Positions 43,865-51,856 of a stretch of 64,000 nucleotides of DNA are shown here, in pieces (position 1 is the stretch's first letter; the number at the start of each line of letters is the position of its first letter). The notes under the pieces were generated by a model. That model did not search any database. It was not told where the DNA came from and saw nothing but the letters and a program-made list of their open reading frames with translations. The translations under genes and the position numbers were made by a program. Source of the DNA: CAYQXJ01 sp964421565 (GTDB lineage: Bacteria > Planctomycetota > Brocadiia > SM23-32); assembly GCA_964421565.1 (NCBI GenBank), contig CAYQXJ010000007.1, positions 1 through 64,000 of the forward strand. The letters run 5' to 3'.

Positions 43865-45241
43865 TCACCTTCCGCCGTGTTCGTTCTCCAGTTCCTCTAT
43901 CTGTCGCACATAGGCATGTATGTCGAACTTTCTCTCCAGCCCTCCGGCCGACATGTAGCGCACCTTGCCGAAGACGCGGCGTTCGCCCCAAGCCTGGTCG
44001 TGCTTGCCGAAGCACCATGCCACGCCTGCGAACCCGTTTGGATCGCGCCCGTCCAGCTCGTAGCGGTCGTTCAGCTCCAGCGCGAGCCAATGTGCCCGTC
44101 GCGGGTCGGGCACCCATTCCAGCAGCTTCTTTCCCCAGTACATGCGCATGTAGCTGTGCATCTTGCCGCGCAGGACCATCTCGCGCTGGGCCGCGTTCCA
44201 GTAGGGATCGTGTGTCTCCGCTGCCTCGAGCTGTGCCGGTGCGTAGGAGTGCTCGCGCTCATCATCTGCGTGGTCGCGCAGCGTCTCCTGCGCCCACTCG
44301 GGCAGGCAGTCGAACTCTTCGTAGCGACGGTTGTAGCGGCAGAAGTTCATGCTTAACTCGCGGCGGACGATCAGCTCCTCCAGATAGGCGTCGATGTTCG
44401 CCTGGCCTGCTCCTTTGGCCTGCCGCACGCGCAACGCCACGTAGAGCGGCGAGATCTGACCGAAATGCAGGTAAGGACTCATGTGCGAGGTGAAATCGCA
44501 GTTCGGGTCGTTTCGTCGTTCATCGTAGCTGGCCAGCTTCTCCGACACGAACTGATCCAGCAATCGCTTCGCCTCCGCTGCGCCGGGCCGAAAGGCCCCT
44601 GCCGGCGCCGCGTCGCGGTTGATGCGCATCGACTGCAGCAACGCTGGCACGTCCGCGAGGGCCACGGAGTCAGCCGGCAAGTCCAGGCAGTCGCGTTCCA
44701 GAGCCGTCTGTTCGACAGGGGTCAGGAAACGTTCCAGCCGCTCGTGTATCTTCGGGCGTATGGTCCGGGCGGCGTACTCCTCCTTGGCTGAAACGGTCTC
44801 GACGGGCACGACAACGTCCGTTTCGACCTGTTCGAAACGGCAAGCGATCCTCTGCGCGAGCTTGCGCCGCCAGCGGCGCTGCACGCGCAGGTATCCGCAA
44901 TCGGTCACGACCAACGCAGCGTCAGCGGCCAGCACCTGCACCGCATCGAGGGGCGGCGCCAGCCGAACCAGCAGCCGCACTCCCCGACGCCGCAGCGAGC
45001 GCTGCGTTTCCCTCAGGCCACCCAGCATGAAGGCGTAGTGCCTCTCGTTCGCCCCCGGGAAGCGCTGCGTAATGGCAAACACGGCGAGCAGGGGCAAGCC
45101 GATTTCATTAGCGCGACGCACGGCGTGTTCCAGTGCGTGGTTCCACTCGGCGCGCTGGGCCTGCTGCATCCAGTAGAGAACGTAACGCCCCTTGCGCACG
45201 TCCTTCTTGTTGAGGGCCCGGATTCGCTCGGGCTGGATCAC
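43865..45241 (-). CDS. Class II CPD photolyase
   Basis: 458 residues. Opens with the antenna-domain block KGRYVLYWMQQAQRAEWNHA characteristic of class II deoxyribodipyrimidine photolyases, and carries the FAD/DNA-binding C-terminal motifs SHMSPYLHFGQISPLYVALR, ELIVRRELSMNFCRYN and LRGKMHSYMRMYWGKKLLEW followed by NGFAGVAWCFGKHDQAW. It repairs UV-induced cyclobutane pyrimidine dimers with blue light. GTG start overlapping the thiE stop (GTGA), so it is translated as the last gene of the thiamine operon, an unexpected pairing. Confidence 0.95.
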   Translation of the reverse strand: MIQPERIRALNKKDVRKGRYVLYWMQQAQRAEWNHALEHAVRRANEIGLPLLAVFAITQRFPGANERHYAFMLGGLRETQRSLRRRGVRLLVRLAPPLDAVQVLAADAALVVTDCGYLRVQRRWRRKLAQRIACRFEQVETDVVVPVETVSAKEEYAARTIRPKIHERLERFLTPVEQTALERDCLDLPADSVALADVPALLQSMRINRDAAPAGAFRPGAAEAKRLLDQFVSEKLASYDERRNDPNCDFTSHMSPYLHFGQISPLYVALRVRQAKGAGQANIDAYLEELIVRRELSMNFCRYNRRYEEFDCLPEWAQETLRDHADDEREHSYAPAQLEAAETHDPYWNAAQREMVLRGKMHSYMRMYWGKKLLEWVPDPRRAHWLALELNDRYELDGRDPNGFAGVAWCFGKHDQAWGERRVFGKVRYMSAGGLERKFDIHAYVRQIEELENEHGGR

Positions 45242-45894
45242 ACTGCATCCCCTTCTCGCGAGCGTGCTGCTTCGATGGCCTGTCTGAGTTCACACGCGGC
45301 GCGGGCCGGATCGCTCGCTCCGCAGATGGCGGAGACTACGGCGATGCCGTCCGCCCCCGAACGCACAATCTGAGCCGCGTTCTCGGCCGTGACCCCGCCG
45401 ATGCCGATGAGCGGCAGGTGGCAGCGTCGCCGCCACTGGCGCAGGCCCTCGACTCCTAAGGTCGGGCCGGTGTCGGCCTTCGTCGCGGTGGGGAAAACCG
45501 GCCCCACGCCGACGTAGTCGACCGGCAGCCCCTCGGCCGCCGCGGCTTGGGCTTGCGTGTCGGCGCTCAGCCCGATCAGAGACTGCTCGCCCATCAACTC
45601 GCGCGCCAGGTCGGCCGGCATGTCGGTTTGCCCCAGGTGAACGCCGTCCGCCCCGGCGGCCATAGCCACGTCGACACGGTCGTTGATCAGCAGGGGTACA
45701 CCATGATCCGCAAGCGTCTGCCGGAGCCGCTTCGACGTTTCGAGATAGCTGCGCGTCGTGCACTCCTTCATGCGCAACTGCACGAGAGTAACGCCCCCGC
45801 GAACGGCCGCTTCGGCGACTGCCACCACGTCCCGACCACGGCATGCCGGAGGGTATGCCACCAGGTAGAGCGTCCAGTCGGGCTGTCGGTTCAC
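45238..45894 (-). CDS. thiE: Thiamine-phosphate synthase
   Basis: 218-residue TIM barrel. VQLRMKECTTRSYLETSKRL, LLINDRVDVAMAAGADGVHL, GLSADTQAQ, YVGVGPVFPTATKADTGP and LPLIGIGGV are ThiE motifs; it joins HMP-PP and thiazole phosphate to thiamine phosphate. Starts at GTG overlapping the stop of the preceding gene (GTGA) and ends in the same kind of overlap with the photolyase gene, so all are translationally coupled. Confidence 0.93.
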   Translation of the reverse strand: MNRQPDWTLYLVAYPPACRGRDVVAVAEAAVRGGVTLVQLRMKECTTRSYLETSKRLRQTLADHGVPLLINDRVDVAMAAGADGVHLGQTDMPADLARELMGEQSLIGLSADTQAQAAAAEGLPVDYVGVGPVFPTATKADTGPTLGVEGLRQWRRRCHLPLIGIGGVTAENAAQIVRSGADGIAVVSAICGASDPARAACELRQAIEAARSREGDAV

Positions 45895-46946
45895 CCGCTC
45901 TGCTCCATCCGTTCGACCCCCGCGAAGAAGGCCGGCCAGAAAGGGTCCTCTCTCGGCACGGCGAGCTGATGCTCTGTGCCGTCACGACGCCGGATCACGC
46001 GGTGCCCGGCGTCTTCGGTCACAGTGCCGATGCGTGTGCCCGGAATGCCCTCGCCTTCGAGCGCGCCCAGCACGCGCTGCGCGTCCGTCTCGGGCACCGT
46101 TGCCAGAAGAGTTCCCTCCGCGATGGCGGCCAGCGGGTCGTAGTGGAGCAGTTCGGCGACGGCCTCCACGTCTTCCGGCCAGATCATGGCTGACTCGTCC
46201 ACCTCCATGCCCACCCCGGCCGACGAGCACATCTCGTAAAGTCCCCCCAGCACCCCCCCCTCGGTGGCGTCGTGCATGGCCGTGACGGGCCCGGCGGCCG
46301 CAGCGACGAGCGCATCCCGCACCACGGTTATCTCATTGCACCTATGGACCGCTGCCTCGGCGACCGCCGGACCATATCGCTCACTGAGGCGGTCCCTGTA
46401 GAGCAGCGCCAGCAGGCCGGTAGCCTCGATGGCGGGTCCCTTCGTCATGAGAACGGCGTCGCCGGGTCGGGCGCCGGCCGGGCTCACGACCTCGTCGCGG
46501 CGTGCCGCTGCCATCACGGTGATGCCGCCTATGATGGGCACGCTCACCACCGGGTAGTAGCCGGTATGCCCTCCGATGATGGTTACGTCCAGCTCAAGAG
46601 CCGCCTGGTGAATGGACTCCACGATCGTTTCGAAGTCTGCGTCGGGCGTGCCCGGAGGCATCAGCAGCGAGTAGCTGGCGAACTGCGGTTTTACGCCCAT
46701 CACCGCCACGTCGCTGGCGCCGATGTGCATGGTGAACCAGCCAAAGGTAGCCAGCGGCAACCCGACGGCCGGGAATATGGGGTCCTCGGCAATGACCATG
46801 CACCGGTCCCCCACCTCGACCACCGCAGCATCCACGCCCGTGCGCGGCCCGATGATCACCCTGTCGCTTGGGACTCCGAGCCGGTCCATCAGGAAAGACT
46901 CGAACACCGGCAGGTCCACCTTGCCCGTCTTAGGAGCCTCGGTCAT
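45891..46946 (-). CDS. AIR synthase-related (PurM/HypE/ThiL superfamily) protein
   Basis: 351 residues. Superfamily marks: PRTGVDAAVVEVGDRCMVI with the metal/ATP Asp near 39, HIGASDVAVMGVKPQFASYS (ASDxxxMG) near 75, IIGGHTGYYPVVS, and HDATEGGVLGGLYEMCSSAG near 212. The position between a thiamine-binding protein and thiE suggests a role in thiamine phosphate phosphorylation (ThiL-like), but the motif spelling is closer to HypE-like and uncharacterised AIR synthase-like proteins. It starts directly at the last base of the upstream gene's stop and overlaps thiE by 4 nt. Confidence 0.72.
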   Translation of the reverse strand: MTEAPKTGKVDLPVFESFLMDRLGVPSDRVIIGPRTGVDAAVVEVGDRCMVIAEDPIFPAVGLPLATFGWFTMHIGASDVAVMGVKPQFASYSLLMPPGTPDADFETIVESIHQAALELDVTIIGGHTGYYPVVSVPIIGGITVMAAARRDEVVSPAGARPGDAVLMTKGPAIEATGLLALLYRDRLSERYGPAVAEAAVHRCNEITVVRDALVAAAAGPVTAMHDATEGGVLGGLYEMCSSAGVGMEVDESAMIWPEDVEAVAELLHYDPLAAIAEGTLLATVPETDAQRVLGALEGEGIPGTRIGTVTEDAGHRVIRRRDGTEHQLAVPREDPFWPAFFAGVERMEQSG

Positions 46947-47258
46947 TCAGTTCTTCCTCTCCATCTTCTTTCCCGTTATCTCTTCGACGTCGTTAACCTT
47001 GCCGGCGATGCGCCCGCTGGCGCCTTCGCGGTCATCGATGGTGATGCTGGTGAGCACGCGGCCGGTGAAGCTGCGCCCCACGTCGTGGGCGGCGCGGACC
47101 ACCGCCATCACCTCGTCCCACTCTCCTTCGATCTCGGTGCTCATGGCGTTAAGGCGGTACGGCAGGCCGGATTCGTCCACCACCTTCAGCACCTCGGCAA
47201 TCTGCTCCTTCAGCTCGGTCCCGGCACCGACGGGTACAACGCTGAATGCCACAAGCAT
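46947..47258 (-). CDS. MTH1187/YkoF-type thiamine-binding protein
   Basis: 103 residues from ATG 47258 (GGAGG at 7 nt). LVAFSVVPVGAGTELKEQIA, VVDESGLPYRLNAMSTEIEG and WDEVMAVVRAAHD define the small ferredoxin-like-fold family (DUF77) that binds thiamine or HMP. Its place at the head of a thiE operon supports a thiamine-related role. A promoter and a short 5' leader precede it; the leader is too short for a THI-box riboswitch. Confidence 0.85.
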   Translation of the reverse strand: MLVAFSVVPVGAGTELKEQIAEVLKVVDESGLPYRLNAMSTEIEGEWDEVMAVVRAAHDVGRSFTGRVLTSITIDDREGASGRIAGKVNDVEEITGKKMERKN

Positions 47259-47296
47259 GGCTGCACCTCCATTGTCGCTTGACTCCCCCTGGTATG

Positions 47297-47325
47297 AATC
47301 TAACCTGTGGAGGCTTGCCTCGCAA
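47297..47325 (-). promoter_or_regulatory. Putative promoter of the thiamine-photolyase operon
   Basis: Minus strand TTGCGA (47325-47320), 17-nt spacer, TAGATT (47302-47297), 38 nt before the ATG at 47258. Confidence 0.4.
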
Positions 47326-47343
47326 CCGGCAGGCCCCCGGCGC

Positions 47344-47371
47344 TTGACCGGCGCGCGGGCCCAGGTACCAT
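47344..47371 (+). promoter_or_regulatory. Putative promoter of the YdjC-family gene
   Basis: TTGACC (47344-47349), 16-nt spacer, TACCAT (47366-47371), 45 nt before the ATG at 47417. It is divergent from the thiamine operon promoter. Confidence 0.55.
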
Positions 47372-47416
47372 GGGGCTGCAATGTCATCCACGGAGTGTTA
47401 AGGGAAGGAATGAACG

Positions 47417-48157
47417 ATGGCTGACGCGCACATACGGCTGGTGACGCGCGGTGACGATTCAGGATCGTGCAACACGGCGAACGTGGCAATCTGGAACGCT
47501 TATCGGCTTGGGATCCTGAGGAACACCTCCATCATTGTGCCCGCACCGGCCTTCGAGGAAGCGGCACAGATGTACGCTGGCGAACCGGGCTTCTGCGTGG
47601 GGCTGCACGCAACGCTGACCGCCGAGTGGGACACCTACCGCTGGGGGCCCGTGTTGCCGCTCGACGAGGTGCCGTCGCTGGTGCAGCCGGATGGCAGTTT
47701 TTTCCCCACAACCCAACAGCTCCACGCCAACGATCCGCAGCCCGACGAGATGATGGCCGAGATCGCCGCCCAGCTCGAACTCGCGCGCGCACGCGGCCTC
47801 GACATCCGTTACGTCGACACGCACATGGGGTTCGGCTGGGTCAAGGACATCGACGCGCGTATCGCCGAGTTCGCTGACACTGAAGGGCTCATCTACCGCC
47901 CGCAGGTGGACCGCCTTCCCAAGGCGGAGGGCGAGCACAGGAGCTCGGTTGAAGCCCTCATAGCACGGCTTGAGGCGGCCGAGCCCGGCACATACCTCAT
48001 CGTGGGCCATCCGACCTACGACCGAGATGAAGTGAACCGCATGGGACCAGGGCAAGGCAAGGCTCGCGACTGGCAGCGCCGGATGTTCATGGACCGCGAG
48101 GTGGTCGACTACTGCAATGAGAACGACATCCTGCCCATCCGCTACAGCGACATCTGA
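47417..48157 (+). CDS. ChbG/YdjC-family carbohydrate deacetylase
   Basis: 246 residues, ATG with GGAAGGAA upstream. YdjC fold: VTRGDDSGSCNTANVAIWNA carries the metal Asp near residue 12, GLHATLT the metal His near 62, YVDTHMGFG the second His near 125 and IVGHPTYD near 195. It removes acetyl groups from small chito- or other N-acetylated oligosaccharides in the cytoplasm. Its 3' end overlaps the convergent small gene by 16 nt. Confidence 0.88.
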   Translation: MADAHIRLVTRGDDSGSCNTANVAIWNAYRLGILRNTSIIVPAPAFEEAAQMYAGEPGFCVGLHATLTAEWDTYRWGPVLPLDEVPSLVQPDGSFFPTTQQLHANDPQPDEMMAEIAAQLELARARGLDIRYVDTHMGFGWVKDIDARIAEFADTEGLIYRPQVDRLPKAEGEHRSSVEALIARLEAAEPGTYLIVGHPTYDRDEVNRMGPGQGKARDWQRRMFMDREVVDYCNENDILPIRYSDI

Positions 48158-48366
48158 GGGCTGCGCCCGGCCCGCGCTGCCTGCCGCAGCCAGGTCTGCT
48201 GACGTTCGGCGTGCGTCTGCAACACCCCCAGCACCGCCCTGGCGGCGGCGGCGCCGCGGGGGCCGTAAGCGTTCCGGCACGCCTGGAGCACGGCTTCGCG
48301 AAGCTCGTCGTCTTTGCGGCTCCCTTCCCACGCAGCATGGCACACGGCTGAGACGTCGACCTCCAT
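48142..48366 (-). CDS. Small protein of unknown family, paralogue B (DVSA-C-H)
   Basis: 74 residues from ATG 48366 with a G-rich site upstream. It starts MEVDVSAVCHAAWEG and aligns along its whole length with the N-terminal 65 residues of the next gene: DVSA(I/V)C, a shared L-x3-V block, an R-G-A-x-A-A-x-A block and a later A-x-x-Q/L-x-R-x-A pattern. I recognise no family. It looks helical and soluble, with one conserved Cys followed closely by His. 100 nt downstream of paralogue A. Confidence 0.6.
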   Translation of the reverse strand: MEVDVSAVCHAAWEGSRKDDELREAVLQACRNAYGPRGAAAARAVLGVLQTHAERQQTWLRQAARAGRSPQMSL

Positions 48367-48466
48367 GCCCTTACCCCCACCGGGGTCGATGGACAAAGCG
48401 ACCAGCGACGACCATGCTAACGTGAGCGAACGGCGGCCCTCAACGGGCCACGCCCGCCGAACTGCT

Positions 48467-48850
48467 TCAGCCCGAGCCTGGGGCGGCCTGCATATCATCG
48501 GCTGAGCCATCCTGCGGCTCGACGGCAGCGATGCGCCCCACCGCCGACGGGTAGCGGGCGCTGAGCTGGGCCAGCAGCACCTCCGGCGCAGGTTCGGGCG
48601 GTTCGGTGAAGCGGGGCACAATCTTCTCGACCACGGCTTTCTGCCCGGCCAGCCGTTCAACGGCTTCCCGTCGAGACAGGCCGAACTGCCGGGCGTAATG
48701 GTCAACCATCTGGAGGGTCGCCACGGCCGCCTCCGCACCGCGCCGCCTGTGACGGGCCGTCGCCACGCGCACGATGTCGGCAACCAGTCCACCCTTGCCC
48801 ACTTTTTCGCCCAACACATGGCGACAGATGGCCGAGACGTCGATTGTCAT
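48467..48850 (-). CDS. Small protein of unknown family, paralogue A (DVSA-C-H)
   Basis: 127 residues from ATG 48850. Residues 1-65 (MTIDVSAICRHVLGEKVGKG ... RRRGAEAAVATLQMVDHYAR) resemble paralogue B; the rest (AVERLAGQKAVVEKIVPRF, PEVLLAQLSARYPSAVG) has no counterpart there and ends in a low-complexity acidic tail. Soluble, mostly helical by composition. Unknown function. It is transcribed away from the Gfo/Idh gene at 49052 and shares its 200-nt intergenic region. Confidence 0.6.
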   Translation of the reverse strand: MTIDVSAICRHVLGEKVGKGGLVADIVRVATARHRRRGAEAAVATLQMVDHYARQFGLSRREAVERLAGQKAVVEKIVPRFTEPPEPAPEVLLAQLSARYPSAVGRIAAVEPQDGSADDMQAAPGSG

Positions 48851-49051
48851 GTCGTGTTCCGATTTGGCTGATTCACCTGGAAGTGGGTCCGCGTTCCACC
48901 GGCTTACTCTCGCACGCGTCTTTGCGACAACTCTGCAAGCCGGATGCCGTTCATTCTGACACCGTGTGCAGCTTGCCATTGATTCGGTCTGCATTACACC
49001 TTATAGTGACGACTTCGCAAGCCACCTTGCCGCTGCAAAGGACTTCCCCCC

Positions 49052-50128
49052 ATGTCATCCGAAACGCTGAAGTACGCCGTCATAGGGTGTGGCAGCGTCG
49101 GTCCCGTCCATGCCGATGCCGTTGCACGTTTGCAGAACGCGGACCTGGTCGCCGTTTGCGACCTGCTGCCCGAACGAGCTGAACGGGCGGCGGACCAGTT
49201 CGACACCGAGCCGTACACTAACTTCGAACGGATGCTCGAGGCCGCGAAGCCCGACGTTGTCAGCATCTGCACGCCGCACCACAACCACGCGGCGTTGACT
49301 GTTACGTGCCTGGAGGCCGGCGTCCACGTGCTGTGTGAGAAGCCGCTGGCGCTGAGCCGCGAGCAGATGGACCGCATGACCGAGGCGGCCCGCCGGGAGG
49401 GCAGGCTGCTCGGAGGGGTCTTTCAGCATCGGTTCGACCCCGTGACAAGGGTGATCAAACGTGCCACGCAGCAGGGGTTGTTCGGCCAGGCGCTGAACGC
49501 CGGGGCCTATATTCGCTGCTACCGCGGCGAGGATTACTACTCCAGCGGCGAATGGCGTGGAACGTGGGCCGGCGAGGGCGGCGCAGTGCTGATCAACCAG
49601 GCCATACACAGCATCGATGTAATGCAGTGGCTGGCGGGGCCCGCGCGATCGGTCTTCGGTCGACACGCGAACCTGCAGCTCGCCGGCACCATCGAAACAG
49701 AGGACACCGCCTGCGCGTTCGTCGAGTTCCAGAGCGGCGCCATCGGCACCATTGAGGCCACCTGCAGCAGCCACCTGGACTTCGCCTCCGGCATGCACTT
49801 CTACGGCACGCGCGGCTCCTTCCGCCTGAACACCGGTGGGTCGGATGAGCTGGAATACCTGGAACTGGCCGACGAGGAACGCACAGAACGCCTGCAGGCC
49901 ATGCTCAATGCGGCGACTCGGGATGAATCGCAGACCGTCGGGAAGGCATGCTACGGCAACTCACACCAACGCCAGATCGCCGACTTCGTGGACGCCGTCC
50001 TCGAGGGTCGTCAACCGGCCGTAACGGGCCAGGACGCCCGTCACGCGGTGGAGATTGTGCTGGCGGTCTACGAATCGGCCAGGCTCGGCCGGCCCGTCGA
50101 GTTCGGGAGTGTCACAACTGGTGCGTGA
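49052..50128 (+). CDS. Gfo/Idh/MocA-family oxidoreductase
   Basis: 358 residues. Rossmann motif YAVIGCGSVGPVHADAV near residue 8, VSICTPHHNHAALTV near 70, the EKPLALS block with the conserved Lys near 98, and the C-terminal beta-sheet domain with GTWAGEGGAVLINQAIHSID, whose His is the likely catalytic residue. Oxidises or epimerises a sugar or inositol derivative with NAD(P). It overlaps the convergent DapF-like gene by 17 nt. Confidence 0.9.
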   Translation: MSSETLKYAVIGCGSVGPVHADAVARLQNADLVAVCDLLPERAERAADQFDTEPYTNFERMLEAAKPDVVSICTPHHNHAALTVTCLEAGVHVLCEKPLALSREQMDRMTEAARREGRLLGGVFQHRFDPVTRVIKRATQQGLFGQALNAGAYIRCYRGEDYYSSGEWRGTWAGEGGAVLINQAIHSIDVMQWLAGPARSVFGRHANLQLAGTIETEDTACAFVEFQSGAIGTIEATCSSHLDFASGMHFYGTRGSFRLNTGGSDELEYLELADEERTERLQAMLNAATRDESQTVGKACYGNSHQRQIADFVDAVLEGRQPAVTGQDARHAVEIVLAVYESARLGRPVEFGSVTTGA

Positions 50129-50957
50129 GGGCCTCGTCGCAGATGGTGCCTTCAGCAACTTTCGTCACCGGGCCGCTCATCGTGATGTCGAAGCCGGGGC
50201 CTATGTCGATCTCCAGCTCCCCGCCGGGCATACGGACGGTCACCGACTCGCCACAAAGCCCCAGCCGGTGCGCGACGGCGGCGGACGCGCTCGCGCTGCT
50301 GCCCGAGGCCAGTGTGTAGCCCGCGCCACGCTCCCATATCTCAATGCGCATGTTGCCGCGGTCGATCACCTGCATGAACTGCACGTTCGTCCGGTTGGGG
50401 AAGCGCGGCGCCGTTTCGATTATCGGGCCGAGACGCCGGGCGTCCTCTTCCCGTGCCTGCTCGCGCAGCACCACGCAGTGGGGGTTGCCGACGGTCGCCG
50501 CGCAGAAGGTCAGTTCCTCCCCCTCGACCTCGATGGTTTCGTTTATCACCTCGCGCTCTGGCCCCAGAACCGGTATCTTGGCACTGTTGAAGCTTACTCG
50601 CCCCATCTCGACAGTCACCATGCGCCCCTGCTGGCCGACAGTCGAACGCACCATTCCGCCGAGTGTCATGATGCGGAACTCCTGTTCGCCCACGCGGGCG
50701 GTGTCGTAGAGGTATCGGGAGAATATGCGAAGGCCGTTGCCGCTCTTCTCGGCCTCGCTGCCGTCGGGGTTGAGTATGCGCACGCGGAAGTCGGCGTCCT
50801 CGGCGGGCAGCGGGCCGAGCAGTATGCCGTCCGAGCCGACGCCGTAGTTGCGGTGGCATAGCAGTCGCACCTGCACCTCGTTCAGGTTGCCCGCGACCTC
50901 CTCCGGCTCGATCACGAGATAATCGTTCCCGAGCCCGTGGTACTTTGCGAACCTCAT
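50112..50957 (-). CDS. dapF: DapF-like protein with both catalytic cysteines replaced by serine
   Basis: 281 residues from ATG 50957 (GGAGG at 8 nt; an upstream GTG touches the ribosome site). The two mirror-image DapF domains are complete: FAKYHGLGNDYLVIE, GVGSDGILLG, NPDGSEAEKSGNGLRIF, GNPHCVV, and IWERGAGYTLASGSSASASA. In authentic diaminopimelate epimerase the two acid/base residues are Cys in xCGNGxR and ACGTGxxA. Here they are Ser72 and Ser218. Epimerisation of LL- to meso-diaminopimelate by the normal thiolate mechanism is therefore doubtful. Ser-type DapF homologues occur elsewhere, so it may act on another substrate or have altered chemistry; no lysine-pathway neighbours are present. 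Confidence 0.8.
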   Translation of the reverse strand: MRFAKYHGLGNDYLVIEPEEVAGNLNEVQVRLLCHRNYGVGSDGILLGPLPAEDADFRVRILNPDGSEAEKSGNGLRIFSRYLYDTARVGEQEFRIMTLGGMVRSTVGQQGRMVTVEMGRVSFNSAKIPVLGPEREVINETIEVEGEELTFCAATVGNPHCVVLREQAREEDARRLGPIIETAPRFPNRTNVQFMQVIDRGNMRIEIWERGAGYTLASGSSASASAAVAHRLGLCGESVTVRMPGGELEIDIGPGFDITMSGPVTKVAEGTICDEALTHQL

Positions 50958-51028
50958 CCTCGTCACCTCCTCGATACCCCGGCACTCGGGCGATCCTATG
51001 AGTTCTGTCCGCGAGTCAGCAGTGCAAC

Positions 51029-51844
51029 CTAAAGAAGGGCCCGCAGCGCCTCTGCCAGGCCATCTTCCTCGTTACTGCGAGTCACCACGTCAGCCGCCTG
51101 TTTCACTTCTTCGGCCGCGTTCGCCATCGCGATCCCGAGCCCGAGGGCGCGCAGCATGTCGATGTCCGCCGGCTCGTCGCCGATGGCCGCCGCCCGGGCG
51201 GGCTCTATGCCGTGCAGAGACAGCACTTCGAGAGCAGCCCTGCCCTTCCCCGAATCGGCCGATGTGAGTTGAATCCAGCGCCCGCAGTCAGTGGGGTATA
51301 CGTTCAGCCTTCCGGGAAACCAGCGGTGGACGGCAACCATCACGGCGTCCTGAAGTTTGCTCTCATGCCAGACCAGGACCTTCGAACAGTCAAGACGCCG
51401 TGCTTCCCGGTAAGGCATCCGCTCATGGAGGCCGAATCCCCATCCTCCGACCACATCCTCATCAACGGGCGGTCGGTAGCTGTGGTACCTTTCCCCCGCC
51501 TGCAGCGCGACTCGGGAGCACGGAGCTACCGCGTCCAGCAGTTCAGTCAGCTCAACGACGATTTCGGCCGCTATGGGCCACTCCCGCAGGTAACCCAGGT
51601 CCCTATCAACCGCCCTGGCACCGTTGTAGTAGACGCCGCGCCGGGTAAGGAATTCCTGGTCCCAGAGCACTTCAGATGCGCGGAATACAAGTCTCTCCGG
51701 CCGGGCGGTGGCAACGCAGAGCAATACTCCGGCCTCATGGCACTCGAGCAGTGCCTGCCAGGTAGTTCTGGACATGCGACCTTGGGGGTTCAGTGCCGTT
51801 CCGTCGGCGTCAAACACTATGGCGTCTACGCTCCGCGGTGGCAA
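51029..51844 (-). CDS. HAD-superfamily (Cof-type) phosphatase
   Basis: 271 residues, TTG start chosen because AAGGGG lies upstream and no earlier in-frame start exists. Motif I is VFDADGTALNP near residue 10 with both Asp; motif II VATARPE near 44; motif III Lys in SADSGKGRAALEVL near 197; motif IV IGDEPADIDML with Asp near 217. Such Cof-type enzymes dephosphorylate small sugar phosphates or nucleotides. It begins 12 nt after the end of the sulfatase gene on the same strand. Confidence 0.85.
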   Translation of the reverse strand: MPPRSVDAIVFDADGTALNPQGRMSRTTWQALLECHEAGVLLCVATARPERLVFRASEVLWDQEFLTRRGVYYNGARAVDRDLGYLREWPIAAEIVVELTELLDAVAPCSRVALQAGERYHSYRPPVDEDVVGGWGFGLHERMPYREARRLDCSKVLVWHESKLQDAVMVAVHRWFPGRLNVYPTDCGRWIQLTSADSGKGRAALEVLSLHGIEPARAAAIGDEPADIDMLRALGLGIAMANAAEEVKQAADVVTRSNEEDGLAEALRALL

Positions 51845-51856
51845 GTGCGTGGCCCC

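Noticed and set aside
47259..47296. THI-box (TPP) riboswitch before the thiamine operon
   Set aside because: The leader from the visible promoter is under 40 nt, too short for the aptamer, and no CTGAGA motif is seen.
48367..48819. N-terminal extension of small protein B (225 codons)
   Set aside because: The upstream part is out of frame with, and overlaps, paralogue A; a good ATG exists at 48366.
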